From Hyphomicrobiales bacterium (GTDB taxonomy: Bacteria; Pseudomonadota; Alphaproteobacteria; Rhizobiales; Rhizobiaceae): a DNA stretch of 45,428 nucleotides. Each line of letters starts with the position of its first letter. Positions within the stretch are counted from its first letter, which is position 1. Of the stretch, positions 28,457 through 38,328 are shown one piece after another. The notes under the pieces are model-generated. The model saw only the letters and a program-made list of their open reading frames with translations, had not been told where the DNA came from and searched no databases. Position numbers and translations under genes: made by a program. The stretch is from assembly GCA_900471815.1 (NCBI GenBank), contig UICE01000010.1, positions 1 to 45,428 of the forward strand, written 5' to 3'.

Positions 28457-29158
28457 ATGATCTTTGCTTTCCCACTTGTTACCGGCACTTTGGTGCAGCG
28501 CTATAAACGCTTTCTTGCAGACATCGTTCTGGATGATGGCAAGGCTATTACCAGTTCGGTCCCCAATACCGGGTCCATGTTGGGTTTGACCGATCCGGGA
28601 ATAAAGGTCTGGCTTTCCCATAGTGACGATCTGAAGCGAAAATACCCGCACACGCTGCAAATGGTTGAAGTCTCCGGGCACATAGTTGGAATCAATACCG
28701 GCCTGCCCAACCGCATTGCAGAAGAAGCGATTATTGCCGGATTAATCCCGTCGCTTGCTGGTTATGCCGCTCTTAAGCGCGAACAACGTTATGGTGCCAA
28801 TTCACGCATCGATATATTGCTCACCGACCCGAACCGTCCAACCGCCTATGTCGAAGTGAAGAACGTACACTTTTCGCGTACGCCCGGCTTGGCCGAATTT
28901 CCCGATTCTCCCACCGCTCGCGGCGCAAAACATCTGGACGAGCTTGGCAACATGGTGGAAACTGGCCATCGTGGCGTGATGCTCTATGTGATTCAGCGAG
29001 GAGATTGCGATCAATTGAGGATATGCGGCGATTTGGACCCGGTTTACGCGGCGGCTTTTGAACGGGCGATGCGGCGCGGGGTTGAAGCTTACGCCGTAAA
29101 ATGCCACATCACGCCTGCAGGTATCGCTGCAGTCAGCACGATGCCGATTATAGATTAA
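28457..29158 (+). CDS. sfsA: SfsA family protein (DNA-binding / sugar fermentation stimulation)
   Basis: A 233-residue cytoplasmic protein of the SfsA family, described in E. coli as a DNA-binding stimulator of maltose metabolism; the fold is nuclease-like with an OB-type N-terminus. Visible signatures are [14 protein letters not shown] and [12 protein letters not shown] near the N-terminus, and [22 protein letters not shown] with a PD-(D/E)XK-like arrangement (ID...EVK). Its actual role in alphaproteobacteria is unproven. First gene of a likely sfsA-map-radC operon (gaps 18 and 11 bases). Confidence 0.94.
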   Translation: MIFAFPLVTGTLVQRYKRFLADIVLDDGKAITSSVPNTGSMLGLTDPGIKVWLSHSDDLKRKYPHTLQMVEVSGHIVGINTGLPNRIAEEAIIAGLIPSLAGYAALKREQRYGANSRIDILLTDPNRPTAYVEVKNVHFSRTPGLAEFPDSPTARGAKHLDELGNMVETGHRGVMLYVIQRGDCDQLRICGDLDPVYAAAFERAMRRGVEAYAVKCHITPAGIAAVSTMPIID

Positions 29159-29176
29159 CGTCAACCGGTCAGTTCA

Positions 29177-30007
29177 ATGGTTACCTATCTCGACGCACAA
29201 AGCGCGCCCCTGAAAAATACAGGGCAAATTCGGCTTCATGGCCCCGAAGGCTTCGAAGCGATGCGTAAGGCTTGTCAGTTAACGGCACGCTGTCTGGATG
29301 AACTCGCCTCGATCGTAGCTCCGGGCGTTACAACCAACACAATTGACCGCTTCGTGTTCGAGTTTGGTGCCGATCAAGGTGCCCTGCCCGCAACGTTGAA
29401 TTATCGCGGCTACACTAAATCCAGTTGCACGTCGATCAATCATGTCGTCTGCCACGGTATTCCTGATGACAAGCCGTTGCGCGAGGGCGATATCGTCAAT
29501 ATCGACGTTACCTATATCGTTGACGGCTGGCATGGTGATTCCAGCCGCATGTACCCGGTTGGCGAGATCAAACGCGCTGCAGAGCGGCTTATGGAAGTAA
29601 CGCATGAAAGCCTGATGCGCGGCATTGCTGCCGTTCGTCCAGGCGCACGAACTGGTGCCATCGGTGCAGCCATACAGACCTACGCTGAAGCGGAACGTTG
29701 TTCCGTCGTTCGCGACTTCTGCGGCCACGGTGTGGGGCAACTGTTCCATGACGCACCCAATATCCTGCATTACGGCACGCCGAACGAGGGTGTGGAAATG
29801 CGCGAAGGCATGATTTTTACCATTGAGCCTATGATTAACCTTGGCCGTCCGCATGTGAAGGTTCTTGCCGATGGTTGGACCGCTGTTACCCGCGACCGGT
29901 CACTGACAGCTCAATATGAGCATACTGTGGGTGTCACGAATGAAGGCTGCGAGGTTTTCACCCTGTCTCCGGCTGGCCTGTTCGCACCTGGATTAAAACT
30001 CGGATAG
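29177..30007 (+). CDS. map: Methionine aminopeptidase, type I
   Basis: Removes the N-terminal methionine from new proteins. The 276-residue metalloenzyme has the pita-bread fold ligands: two aspartates in [18 protein letters not shown], histidine in [13 protein letters not shown], glutamate in FTIEPM and a second glutamate in QYEHTVGV. A short N-terminal extension (about 20 residues) precedes the catalytic core. The start at 29177 is the first ATG and lies 18 bases after sfsA. Followed after 11 bases by radC. Confidence 0.97.
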   Translation: MVTYLDAQSAPLKNTGQIRLHGPEGFEAMRKACQLTARCLDELASIVAPGVTTNTIDRFVFEFGADQGALPATLNYRGYTKSSCTSINHVVCHGIPDDKPLREGDIVNIDVTYIVDGWHGDSSRMYPVGEIKRAAERLMEVTHESLMRGIAAVRPGARTGAIGAAIQTYAEAERCSVVRDFCGHGVGQLFHDAPNILHYGTPNEGVEMREGMIFTIEPMINLGRPHVKVLADGWTAVTRDRSLTAQYEHTVGVTNEGCEVFTLSPAGLFAPGLKLG

Positions 30008-30018
30008 ATGGAAGCCGT

Positions 30019-30822
30019 ATGAGTGAAGAAAAGCCCAACCTGACCTTCTTCCTCAACGAAACTTCCACAAAACTCTCCTCAGAACAACCTGCCGTTGATA
30101 TAAACAGGACCTCGCGCAACGCACAGCCGCAGTCGGCCGAAGTCGAACCCATTCCGCACTACGTCGGACATCGCGAACGCATGAAGGAGCGGTTTCAAAG
30201 CGTCGGCCACGTCGGCTTTGCCGATTATGAAATGCTGGAAATGTTGCTCTATCGCTCCATAAGACAGGGTGACACAAAACCTTTGGCGAAGGCACTCATT
30301 GCGCGCTTCGGCTCTCTGGCAGAAGTCCTTGGGGCACCTGAGCACCTCTTGCGTGAGGTCAAGGGTTGCGGTCCAGCTATTGCCTTCGACCTTAAATTCG
30401 TCTCCGCCCTCACCCACAGGATGATCCGCAGCGAAATTCGCGATAAGATCGTGCTTGGTTCATGGGCCAAAGTCATGGATTATTGTGTCGCAGCAATGGC
30501 TTATGAGTCACGGGAACAATTTCGCGTCTTGTTTCTGGACAAGAAGAACGCCCTTATCGCCGACGAGGTCCAACAGGTGGGCACTGTCGACCACACGCCT
30601 GTTTATCCGCGCGAGGTTATTGCTCGCGCCTTACAGCTCTCTGCCAGTGCTATCATTCTTGCACACAACCATCCCTCCGGCGATCCGACACCATCGAAAG
30701 CTGATATTGAGATGACAAAGACAATCGCCAATATCGGCACACAGATGGGTATTGTCGTGCACGATCACATCATTATCGGCAAAAGCGGGCACGCCAGCCT
30801 GAAAGGGCTTGGCCTCTTTTAG
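30019..30822 (+). CDS. radC: RadC family JAMM-domain protein
   Basis: A 267-residue protein of the RadC/YicR family. A non-conserved N-terminus of about 45 residues is followed by a helix-hairpin-helix region ([18 protein letters not shown]) and the C-terminal JAMM/MPN+ metalloprotease-like domain with ligands H216, H218 and D222 in HNHPSGD. A role in DNA repair, suggested historically for E. coli radC, is doubtful; the biochemical function is unknown. The coordinates include the last codons overlapping the stop of the convergent methyltransferase gene by four bases. Confidence 0.95.
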   Translation: MSEEKPNLTFFLNETSTKLSSEQPAVDINRTSRNAQPQSAEVEPIPHYVGHRERMKERFQSVGHVGFADYEMLEMLLYRSIRQGDTKPLAKALIARFGSLAEVLGAPEHLLREVKGCGPAIAFDLKFVSALTHRMIRSEIRDKIVLGSWAKVMDYCVAAMAYESREQFRVLFLDKKNALIADEVQQVGTVDHTPVYPREVIARALQLSASAIILAHNHPSGDPTPSKADIEMTKTIANIGTQMGIVVHDHIIIGKSGHASLKGLGLF

Positions 30823-31514
30823 TCTGGCTTACTTTCAAACAAATAAACCGCACTTGTGTCCGTCGAAGCGACGCTGACATTGCCAAAATCGGGCACTGAA
30901 TATTTTGATAAGATGCGCAAGCGGTCGTGAGGCAGATATTCTCTTCCGGGATCACCTATGAGCACTTTGATACCTGCGGTGGTGCATCTGTCGAGATAGG
31001 AAACGACCCTTCCGGCAATATCTGACGCATAGAATAAGTCACCCACAGCAATCATATCCACCTCTGGCGGATCATCGTCGAGAATGTCCTTGCAAATTGT
31101 GTCGACGTTCACCGCATTAGCCGCTGCATTCATACGGCTCGCTATAGCAGCGTAAGGATCAGTATCGACGCACACCACTGCGGTTGCTCGCGCTTTGGCA
31201 GCCGCAATTCCAACAATTCCGGAACCTGCTCCCAAATCGAGCACATGCAAGCCCGCGACCATTGCCGGATGGTCTAAAATATACCGGGCTAAAACTGTCC
31301 CGCCCGCCCAGCGATAAGCCCAGTATGGCGGATGATCATTGCCATATATGTCTTGATTTCCAAGTTTACCCAATCCGCTTGCTGGATGCGCCGTATAGAG
31401 CGATATCTCCGCCACAGCAGGAGTGGGCAGAATATGCAGGTTCTCCAAAATGAAAGCGCGTGGATCAGCCAAGGGGGCGCCGAGGTGAGCCAATTTGGGT
31501 TTTTTCAATTTCAA
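30819..31514 (-). CDS. Class I SAM methyltransferase, ETF-beta lysine methyltransferase (METTL20)-like
   Basis: About 231 residues. [11 protein letters not shown] (from residue 62) and the SAM-binding motif [12 protein letters not shown] (91-102) match the PrmA-related group that includes METTL20 homologues. In alphaproteobacteria these are reported to methylate lysines of electron-transfer flavoprotein beta. The acidic post-I region VCVDTDPYA and the motif IAVGDLFYA follow. There is no ATG near the 5' end: only TTG codons (residues 1, 3, 8, 15, 23) are available, so the exact start is unsure; 31514 is the longest option. It converges with radC and lies downstream of tig behind a terminator. 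The target assignment is an inference. Confidence 0.8.
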   Translation of the reverse strand: MKLKKPKLAHLGAPLADPRAFILENLHILPTPAVAEISLYTAHPASGLGKLGNQDIYGNDHPPYWAYRWAGGTVLARYILDHPAMVAGLHVLDLGAGSGIVGIAAAKARATAVVCVDTDPYAAIASRMNAAANAVNVDTICKDILDDDPPEVDMIAVGDLFYASDIAGRVVSYLDRCTTAGIKVLIGDPGREYLPHDRLRILSKYSVPDFGNVSVASTDTSAVYLFESKPD

Positions 31515-31560
31515 CTTTCTGGGCTGTAAATATTAAACTAGGCTATCGCCCTGGGATGGA

Positions 31561-31597
31561 AAGAAAAACGGCCCCGCAATGCGGAGCCGTTTTTCTT
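31561..31597 (-). terminator. Long palindromic terminator after tig
   Basis: AAGAAAAACGGC (31561-31572) pairs perfectly with GCCGTTTTTCTT (31586-31597), with an inner CCGC/GCGG stem and AAT loop. The A/T arms make it work on both strands; on the minus strand it ends the tig transcript 30 bases after the stop. Confidence 0.85.
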
Positions 31598-31626
31598 AAC
31601 TGGCGATAAGCCGCTTACCGAGAAGC

Positions 31627-33051
31627 TTACGCTTCGTCTTCAGTCTTCTTCTTGGCTGCCTTTTTTGGCGCTGCCTTTTTGGCAGGCTTCTTGGCTTCGC
31701 CGGACTTTTCTTCCGACTCGTCTTCAGCCATCAACTCTTCCTTGGTCACCTTCTTGTCGGTGACATTGATGCTGGCGAGCAGGTGGTCAACCACCTTCTC
31801 TTCGAAGATCGGAGCGCGAAGATTGTTGATCGCCTCCGGTGTCTTGCGGAAGAATTCATAAATCTGCTGTTCCTGACCAGGATACTGACGAACCTGATCG
31901 TAAACGGCGCGCTGCATTTCTTCTTCGGTTACTTCGATACCGGCCTTGTTGCCGATTTCCGAAAGAACGAGGCCAAGACGAACACGGCGTTCAGCAAGCT
32001 TGCGATATTCGGCGCGTGCTTCTTCTTCCGTTGTATCTTCGTCTTCAAAGGTCTTGCCAGCCTGTGCAAGGTCCTGACCGATCTGAGCCCAGATATTGTT
32101 GAACTCGGCATTGATCAGACGTTCTGGCGACTCGAACTGGTATTCGCCATCCAGCGCATCCAGAATCTGACGCTTCACTTTCTGGCGTGTGAAAGAACCG
32201 TATTGGCTCTCGATCTGCTCGCGGATAACCTGACGCAGACGGTCAGCACTTTCAATGCCGAGCTTCTTTGCGGTTTCGTCGTTGATTTCGAGTTCGCCTG
32301 GCTTTGCAACTTCCTTGACAGTGATGTCGAAAGTAGCGTCCTTGCCTGCAAGATGAGCAGCCTGGTATTCAGCCGGGAAAGTAACCTTGATCTGCTTTTC
32401 ATCGCCAGCTTTTACGCCGATCAATTGATCTTCGAAGCCTGGAATGAACTGGCCGGAGCCAAGAACCAATGTTGCATCGCTATCTGCGCCACCGTCGAAA
32501 GGAACACCATCGACCTTGCCGAGATAATCCATGGTAACGCGATCGCCGCTTTCAGCCTTGCCCTTCTTCGTTTCGAAGGTCTGGGCAGAGCTTGCAACAC
32601 GCTTAACCTGCTCTTCGACTTCCTCATCGGAAACGTCAACGATCTCGCGGGTAATGCTGATCTTGGAAGTGTCTTTGATTTCAATCGCTGGCAGAACTTC
32701 ATAATTAAGCGAGAATTCAAAGTCGGCTTCGCCGGAAAGAACCTTGTCAGCTTCCTTTTCGTCTTCGGTCATGACGACTTCAGGCTGGGTAGCCGACTTT
32801 TCGTTGCGATCCGAAAGAATGGTGCGCGAAGAATCGCTCAGGATTTCATTGACGACTTCAGCCATGAACGACTTGCCATACATCTTGCGAAGGTGGCTCA
32901 TTGGCACCTTGCCGGGACGGAAGCCATTGATGCGCGCCTTTGCGCTGGCACCCTGGAGGCGTTCGGAAAGCTTTGCTTCCAGATCCTTGGCCGGAACAAC
33001 GACCTTGATCTCGCGCTTCAGCCCTTCATTGAGCGTTTCAGTAACCTGCAT
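31627..33051 (-). CDS. tig: Trigger factor
   Basis: Ribosome-associated chaperone and peptidyl-prolyl isomerase that meets nascent chains at the exit tunnel. The 474-residue protein has the ribosome-binding domain with signature GFRPGKVP (residues 43-50), an FKBP-like domain (about 150-245, [19 protein letters not shown]), and the C-terminal chaperone domain. It ends with a Lys/Ala-rich tail ([16 protein letters not shown]), which is longer than in E. coli but usual in Rhizobiales. The start is the ATG at 33051; a TTG two codons upstream is less likely. Single gene with its own terminator. Confidence 0.97.
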   Translation of the reverse strand: MQVTETLNEGLKREIKVVVPAKDLEAKLSERLQGASAKARINGFRPGKVPMSHLRKMYGKSFMAEVVNEILSDSSRTILSDRNEKSATQPEVVMTEDEKEADKVLSGEADFEFSLNYEVLPAIEIKDTSKISITREIVDVSDEEVEEQVKRVASSAQTFETKKGKAESGDRVTMDYLGKVDGVPFDGGADSDATLVLGSGQFIPGFEDQLIGVKAGDEKQIKVTFPAEYQAAHLAGKDATFDITVKEVAKPGELEINDETAKKLGIESADRLRQVIREQIESQYGSFTRQKVKRQILDALDGEYQFESPERLINAEFNNIWAQIGQDLAQAGKTFEDEDTTEEEARAEYRKLAERRVRLGLVLSEIGNKAGIEVTEEEMQRAVYDQVRQYPGQEQQIYEFFRKTPEAINNLRAPIFEEKVVDHLLASINVTDKKVTKEELMAEDESEEKSGEAKKPAKKAAPKKAAKKKTEDEA

Positions 33052-33624
33052 GTCCAAACCTTCACTTTTTTAACATTTGTCCCGCCGTCGCCGGCTCGTT
33101 CGCCAAATTGCGGGAGAAAAACTGTTGCCTATGTGGCTTCGGGTGCGGATGAGCAATTTTTTGCTTGGCCATCCACGCTGATTCTATTGCCGTATTTCCA
33201 ACTCAACTCTCGATTTATGCCACGCATTGTATCACAGACTGTGGCACAAAGTTGGGTGAGAAATCGCACCTTCACCGACTGGTCGCTCCCTTTACTCGGC
33301 TCGGGTATAAAAATCAATGGCACTGCCATGCAGGCTGGCAAAATAGCATTGTTTGGTGCCGCTACAGCCTGAGATTGCAGGGTGACAAGAAAATGGAACT
33401 ATGCAAATCTATTCATGTGGGGATTTTCGGATAGGTCAATTATGGCTGCACTATGTTAAAATTGTGCAGAGCCCTCTCGTAAACACTCCCCGCCAGCATT
33501 ATGTGACTTCGCTCTACTCGACCTTATCGTCCGCAAAGACTGATCAAAGTTGATACCGTTTCAGCATTGCTGACACACCTTTGCGACACGCGTGGGACGT
33601 CTTACTGTCATGGAGGCCTACCCT
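33052..33624. promoter_or_regulatory. Spacer between divergent tig and the RND pump operon
   Basis: A 573-base region with no convincing gene; short frames here lack ribosome binding sites and family similarity. It should contain the promoters of tig (minus) and of the pump (plus). An inverted repeat TGCCAC (33218-33223) / GTGGCA (33241-33246) lies on the tig side and another palindrome (listed separately) on the pump side. Confidence 0.35.
33446..33469. promoter_or_regulatory. Inverted repeat upstream of the RND pump, possible operator
   Basis: CTGCAC (33446-33451) and GTGCAG (33464-33469) form a 24-base palindrome with an AT-rich centre (TATGTTAAAATT), the shape and size of a TetR-type operator. 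It lies about 155 bases before the adaptor start. No TetR or other repressor gene adjoins the pump. Assignment as an operator is an inference. Confidence 0.4.
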
Positions 33625-34809
33625 TTGTCACGATCACTTTTAACAATAATCAAGGTTGGTTTGACAGCCGCTCTTCTGTCCTCTGGTGCTTCATTTGCCC
33701 AGGAAGCAGCGGCCCCGCCACCTCCCCCGCCGGTATCGGTCGCCAAGCCGGTCGTCCGTGATGTCGTTGACAGCGACGAATTCATTGGCCGCTTTGAACC
33801 TGTTGATGAAGTATCCATACGTTCCCGCGTCGCCGGATATCTCGACAAGATCGAATTTACCGATGGTGCGCTGGTTAAAAAAGGCGATCCGCTTTTTACA
33901 ATCGACCAGCGACCTTTCGAAACCGCCCTGTCGCAGGCGCAGGCCTCGCTCGAAGTGTCAAAGACCACGCTTGTCTATGCCGAAGCGCAATTTAAGCGCA
34001 CCGAGTCACTAGCTGCAAACGGCACGCTTTCCGCTTCGCAACTCGATGACAGGCGCCGCGACTTCATTTCGGCTCAGGCAAATGTCCGCGGCGCAGAGGC
34101 AGCTCTTGCCCGTGCGCAGCTTGATCTTGAATATACAAAGATAACAGCCCCCTTGAGCGGGCGCATTGATCGCCGCCTGATCTCCGTTGGCAATCTCGTT
34201 CAGCCAGACCAGACGATCCTTACGACAATCGTCTCACTCGACCCGATTGATTTTTACTTCAATGTCGATGAGCGTAACCTGCTTTCCTATGCACGCACCG
34301 CTCGTGAAAACGGCAGCACCTTGCAGGAAGGCGCCTCCGGTCTGGAAGTCACCGTCCGGCTTACCGATTCCGCCGAGCCGCCTGTAAAGGGCAAGGTTGA
34401 TTTCGCGGAAAATCGTCTGGATGACCAGACGGGCACAATGCGCGTTCGCGCCCGCTTCAGCAATCCGAATTTTGTTTTGCAGCCAGGCCTGTTCGGCCGC
34501 GTCGATGTTGCCGCATCCAATACCTATAAGGGTATTTTGATCCCGGATGAAGCAATCGGCTCTGACCAAAATGAACGCATCGTCTTCACAGTCAGCGAAG
34601 ATGGCACTGTAACCCCGAAGCCGGTCCGCCTTGGACCGAAGCTTCATGGCTACCGCGTGATCCGCTCCGGAATGACGGGCGATGAAACCATTGTGGTGAA
34701 TGGCCTGATGCGGATTCGCCCCGGCGTAAAAGTCAAGCCGGAACTGGTGGTGCTACCACCGGAAGCTGTAACGGCTGATGCGACCAAAGCGCCGGAGGCT
34801 GCGCAATGA
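33625..34809 (+). CDS. RND efflux pump periplasmic adaptor (MexE/AcrA type)
   Basis: Membrane fusion protein linking the inner-membrane RND pump to an outer-membrane channel, 394 residues. A signal peptide (LTAALLSSGASFA then QE) is followed by a Pro-rich stretch, a barrel-sandwich domain (RVAGYLDKIEFTDGALVKKGDPLF), an alpha-hairpin (about 100-160) and the return half (YTKITAPLSGRIDRRLI), then beta-barrel and proximal domains. The TTG at 33625 is chosen because GGAGG (33612-33616) lies at the right distance and the signal peptide starts there. An ATG at 33610 overlaps that GGAGG, and a GTG at 33592 is also in frame. It overlaps the pump gene by four bases. Confidence 0.92.
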   Translation: MSRSLLTIIKVGLTAALLSSGASFAQEAAAPPPPPPVSVAKPVVRDVVDSDEFIGRFEPVDEVSIRSRVAGYLDKIEFTDGALVKKGDPLFTIDQRPFETALSQAQASLEVSKTTLVYAEAQFKRTESLAANGTLSASQLDDRRRDFISAQANVRGAEAALARAQLDLEYTKITAPLSGRIDRRLISVGNLVQPDQTILTTIVSLDPIDFYFNVDERNLLSYARTARENGSTLQEGASGLEVTVRLTDSAEPPVKGKVDFAENRLDDQTGTMRVRARFSNPNFVLQPGLFGRVDVAASNTYKGILIPDEAIGSDQNERIVFTVSEDGTVTPKPVRLGPKLHGYRVIRSGMTGDETIVVNGLMRIRPGVKVKPELVVLPPEAVTADATKAPEAAQ

Positions 34810-37800
34810 GATTCGCGCACTTTTTCGTCGACCGGCCGATCTTTGCGAGCGTTCTTTCGATTGTCTTGCTGATCGTCGGCGGCATAGCTTACACACAGCT
34901 GCCAGTTGCGCAGTACCCCGAAATAGCCCCGCCAACCATTGTCATCCGCACTTCCTATCCGGGCGCCGACGCTGAAACCATTGCCAACACGGTGGCGACA
35001 CCAATCGAGCAGGAAATCAACGGCGTTGAGGGCATGTTGTATATGTCCTCCTATTCCACGGCCGATGGCTCCATGGCATTGACCGTGACATTTCGGCTGG
35101 GAACAGATCTCGATAAGGCGCAGGTTCTTGTACAGAACCGCGTGTCCATTGCGGAGCCGCGCCTTCCGGAAGAAGTCAGACGTCTTGGTATCACCACCAC
35201 CAAAAGCTCGCCTGATCTCATGATGGTTGTGCATATTCTTTCGCCAAATGGTCGTTATGATCAGCTTTACGCCTCCAATTATGCACGCTCGCGCGTTCGC
35301 GACGTGTTGTTGCGTCTAGATGGCGTCGGCGATCTGATCATTTTCGGTGAGCGTGAATACTCGCTGCGTATCTGGCTCGACCCCGAAAAACTCTCAGCCT
35401 ATGGCATGACATCAAGTGATGTCGTGCAATCGCTGCGAGATCAGAACGTGCAAGTTTCGGGCGGTTCCATTGGCGGTCCGCCAACCTCCGGTACCAATGC
35501 GTTTCAATATACTGTCACCACTGAGGGCCGCTTCAGCGATGCCCGGCAGTTCCGCTACGTCATCGTCAAGGCGACAGAAAGCGGGCGCCTCGTGCAGTTG
35601 CAGGATGTGGCGCGCATCGAACTTGGTGCCAAGGATTATGTCACCAACTCCTATCTGAACGGCAATCCGGCAGTGGCCTTGGGTATTTTCAGCCGCCCGG
35701 GCACCAATGCCCTTGCTGCTGCGGATTCAATCCGAAGCACAATGGAGGAACTCAAGAAGGATTTTCCTGACGGGCTGACCTACGATATCGTTTACAACCC
35801 CACCGAGTTCATCGCGGAATCGATCAATGAGGTGTACAAAACGATCATTGAAGCCGTCATTCTCGTGGCGCTCGTCGTCCTTGTCTTCCTGCAATCGTGG
35901 CGCACCGCGATCATACCGATTGTCGCAATTCCCGTCTCCCTTATCGGAACGCTGGCATTGCTGCTCGCCTTCGGCTTCTCGCTCAATATGCTCACATTGT
36001 TTGGATTGGTCCTTGCCATCGGCATTGTCGTCGACGACGCCATTGTGGTTGTCGAAAATGTCGAACGAAACCTTGCAGCCGGCATGACGCCCAAGGAAGC
36101 CTCGCACGTCACTATGGACGAGGTCGGCACCGCCGTTATTGCCATTTCGCTGGTGCTGATTGCGGTCTTCGTACCGACTGCTTTCATTCCCGGCATTACG
36201 GGGCAATTCTACCTGCAATTTGCGATCACAATCGCAGTGGCAACGGCAATTTCGGCTCTTAATTCACTGACGCTTTCGCCAGCGCTTGCTGCGATTGTGC
36301 TGCGGCCACACAACCACAGCGAATCGAAAAACCCGGTTGCCCGTTTGGGCCGGGCCATGGCCAATGGCTTCAATACCGGCTTTGACAAGATGGCGAATGG
36401 CTACTCTTGGGTCATTCGCCACCTCGTCAGTTCAGCCATTGGTATCACGGCCTCCCTGCTTGTCTTTGTCGGGTTGCTTGTCGCCACATGGTATATGGCA
36501 ACCGCTGTTCCACGCGGCTTTATCCCGACCATGGATCAGGGTTACGCCATCGTCGTGGTACAGTTGCCTGACGGTGCGTCTCTCAATAGAACCGATGCAG
36601 TTATTGAAAAGGTTTCAAAGATCGTTCGGGACGTGCCGGGTGTGAAGAATGCCGTCGCCTTCTCTGGCTTTAACGGCGCGACTTTCACCAATGCGTCAAA
36701 CTCCGGCGTGGTTTTCGCCGCCTTCGACTCCTTCGAAAATCGCCTGGAGGAAGGTCATAACGCCAACCAGATTATTGGTCAGCTTTATGGCAGTCTGCAA
36801 AGTATTCAGGAAGCCTTCATCATTGCCGTTCCGCCACCCGCCATCAGCGGTATAGGCAACTCCGGCGGCTTCAAGATGCAGCTGCTGGACCGTGACAGCT
36901 CCGACATGCGCCGCGTGCTCGCCCTGGCCTATCAGATGATGGGCGAAGCCGCACAGACACCGGGTGTAACCGGCGTTTTCACCACCTTCTCTGCCTCCAG
37001 CCCGCAATACTTCCTTGAAGTAGACCGGGACAAGGCAAGAGCGCTTAATGTGCCCATTCCAAGCATCTTCGAAACGCTTTCGACAAATCTTGGAACATCA
37101 TATGTCAATGATTTCAATGCTTTCGGGCGCGTTTATCAAGTTCGTGCGCAGGCGGATCAACAATACCGCCTCGACCGGCAGGATATTTTGAACCTGAAGG
37201 TACGATCAGCCACGGGGGCGCTTGTTCCGCTTGGCACGTTGATCGAGATCAGGGACACCACAGGCCCGTCGCTCGTGCAGCGCTACAATATGTACGTATC
37301 CGTACCGTTGCAGGGCAATGCTGCTCCGGGCGTGTCGACTGGCGCGGCTCTTGATCAAATGGAAGCGCTGGCCGCCAAAACGCTGCCACAAGGCACATCG
37401 TTCAATTGGACGGAACTTGCCTTTCAGGAACGCGCAACCGGCAATACGGCGGTGTTTATCTTCGCCCTGTCTGTCATCTTCGTGTTCCTGGCCCTTTCAG
37501 CCCAATATGAAAGTTGGGTATTGCCGCTGGCAATTATCCTGATTGTTCCACTGGCTGTCCTAGCCGCGCTGATAGGTGTGGCGTTGCGCGGGATGGACAA
37601 TAATATCCTCACGCAAATCGGGCTCGTGGTTCTCATTGGTCTGGCGGCGAAAAACGCCATTCTTATTGTGGAGTTTGCCCGTCAACACGAGGAAGAAGGC
37701 GCAAACCCGGTAGAAGCAGCGATCGAAGCCAGCCGCTTGCGCCTGCGTCCGATCCTGATGACCGCCTTTGCCTTCATCTTTGGCGTTGTGCCTTTGATGA

Positions 37801-37970
37801 TTGCAACTGGGCCCGGTGCGGAAATGCGTCAGTCGCTCGGAACAGCGGTGTTCTCCGGAATGCTTGGGGTTACATTCTTCGGTCTGTTCCTGACACCGGT
37901 GTTCTACGTCGTGCTCAGATCCTTCCGGCGCAAACCGAAACCTGCGGCAGAACAAGCCGCAGCGCATTAA
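34806..37970 (+). CDS. RND efflux pump inner-membrane transporter (HAE1 family, MexF-like)
   Basis: Proton-driven multidrug exporter of 1054 residues with 12 transmembrane helices and two large periplasmic loops. The N-terminus FFVDRPIFASVLSIVLLIVGG and QLPVAQYPEIAPPTIVIRT are family signatures. The proton relay aspartates sit in GIVVDDAIVVVENVER on helix 4 and the lysine in GLAAKNAILIVEFAR on helix 10. It resembles MexF and Brucella Bep pumps; substrates cannot be predicted. It overlaps the adaptor by ATGA. No outer-membrane factor follows, so it must use a TolC/BepC-like channel encoded elsewhere. Followed by a strong terminator. Confidence 0.96.
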   Translation: MRFAHFFVDRPIFASVLSIVLLIVGGIAYTQLPVAQYPEIAPPTIVIRTSYPGADAETIANTVATPIEQEINGVEGMLYMSSYSTADGSMALTVTFRLGTDLDKAQVLVQNRVSIAEPRLPEEVRRLGITTTKSSPDLMMVVHILSPNGRYDQLYASNYARSRVRDVLLRLDGVGDLIIFGEREYSLRIWLDPEKLSAYGMTSSDVVQSLRDQNVQVSGGSIGGPPTSGTNAFQYTVTTEGRFSDARQFRYVIVKATESGRLVQLQDVARIELGAKDYVTNSYLNGNPAVALGIFSRPGTNALAAADSIRSTMEELKKDFPDGLTYDIVYNPTEFIAESINEVYKTIIEAVILVALVVLVFLQSWRTAIIPIVAIPVSLIGTLALLLAFGFSLNMLTLFGLVLAIGIVVDDAIVVVENVERNLAAGMTPKEASHVTMDEVGTAVIAISLVLIAVFVPTAFIPGITGQFYLQFAITIAVATAISALNSLTLSPALAAIVLRPHNHSESKNPVARLGRAMANGFNTGFDKMANGYSWVIRHLVSSAIGITASLLVFVGLLVATWYMATAVPRGFIPTMDQGYAIVVVQLPDGASLNRTDAVIEKVSKIVRDVPGVKNAVAFSGFNGATFTNASNSGVVFAAFDSFENRLEEGHNANQIIGQLYGSLQSIQEAFIIAVPPPAISGIGNSGGFKMQLLDRDSSDMRRVLALAYQMMGEAAQTPGVTGVFTTFSASSPQYFLEVDRDKARALNVPIPSIFETLSTNLGTSYVNDFNAFGRVYQVRAQADQQYRLDRQDILNLKVRSATGALVPLGTLIEIRDTTGPSLVQRYNMYVSVPLQGNAAPGVSTGAALDQMEALAAKTLPQGTSFNWTELAFQERATGNTAVFIFALSVIFVFLALSAQYESWVLPLAIILIVPLAVLAALIGVALRGMDNNILTQIGLVVLIGLAAKNAILIVEFARQHEEEGANPVEAAIEASRLRLRPILMTAFAFIFGVVPLMIATGPGAEMRQSLGTAVFSGMLGVTFFGLFLTPVFYVVLRSFRRKPKPAAEQAAAH

Positions 37971-37974
37971 AAAT

Positions 37975-38007
37975 AAAAGCGCGGGGCCTTAACAGCCCCG
38001 CGCTTTT
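37975..38007. terminator. Bidirectional terminator between RND pump and convergent small gene
   Basis: Stem GCGCGGGGC (37979-37987) / GCCCCGCGC (37995-38003), seven-base loop, AAAA before and TTTT after, so it can end transcripts from both sides. It is placed between the pump stop and the stop of the minus-strand small gene. Confidence 0.9.
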
Positions 38008-38024
38008 GCATTGGCTTCAATATT

Positions 38025-38231
38025 CTATGGCAGACGATATCTGTACGCCGGTGAAAGCATATCGCGCGTCTTATATGTGAATGCGGCACGCTCGCTTGGC
38101 GTAAGATTGATGTCGCGCAGCATATAGGCATTCAAATCCCCAGGGTCACCTGCCGGCACTGAAGTCTGCTTGGAAAAGCCCGCCCAAAAAACCGCAAGCG
38201 AACTCAATCCGAATAATCGCAATTCGGTCAT
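38025..38231 (-). CDS. Small hypothetical protein divergent from a LysR regulator
   Basis: A 68-residue protein with a short hydrophobic N-terminus (LFGLSSLAVFWAGF) that may be a membrane anchor or signal, then a polar domain with DLNAYMLRDINLTPSERAAFTYKTRDML. The C-terminal part is faintly like the DUF1127-type LRDIGLTR pattern, but the arrangement differs and I do not assign it. The ATG at 38231 is supported by GGAGAG seven bases upstream; 38246 is an alternative. Its spacer with the LysR gene carries two palindromes, so it is a candidate target of that regulator. Confidence 0.65.
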   Translation of the reverse strand: MTELRLFGLSSLAVFWAGFSKQTSVPAGDPGDLNAYMLRDINLTPSERAAFTYKTRDMLSPAYRYRLP

Positions 38232-38255
38232 GACACTCTCCATCAAGCTATTAAT

Positions 38256-38273
38256 TGTCCTGTTGTGTGGACA
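38256..38273. promoter_or_regulatory. Inverted repeat near the small gene start, possible operator
   Basis: TGTCC (38256-38260) and GGACA (38269-38273) with an eight-base spacer, 25 bases upstream of the small minus-strand gene, in the position of its core promoter or repressor site. Confidence 0.35.
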
Positions 38274-38310
38274 GATGTATTATCTTATTAACAGGCATAC
38301 CAACGCGAAT

Positions 38311-38328
38311 TTGATGATTAGACATCAA
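38311..38328. promoter_or_regulatory. Probable LysR-type operator
   Basis: TTGATG-ATTAGA-CATCAA is a perfect interrupted palindrome, and contains a T-N11-A core as LysR regulators prefer. It lies 19 bases before the LysR start in the divergent spacer, the classic place for autorepression and activation of the divergent gene. Direct evidence is only the sequence symmetry. Confidence 0.5.

Noticed and set aside
33129-33341. 70-residue minus-strand frame upstream of tig
   Set aside because: No ribosome binding site, no domain and unlikely composition; treated as leader/spacer.
31783-33372. 529-residue open frame on the plus strand opposite tig
   Set aside because: It is the antisense shadow of trigger factor and the tig leader; the composition is that of a mirrored gene and no domain is visible. 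The minus-strand gene is certain.
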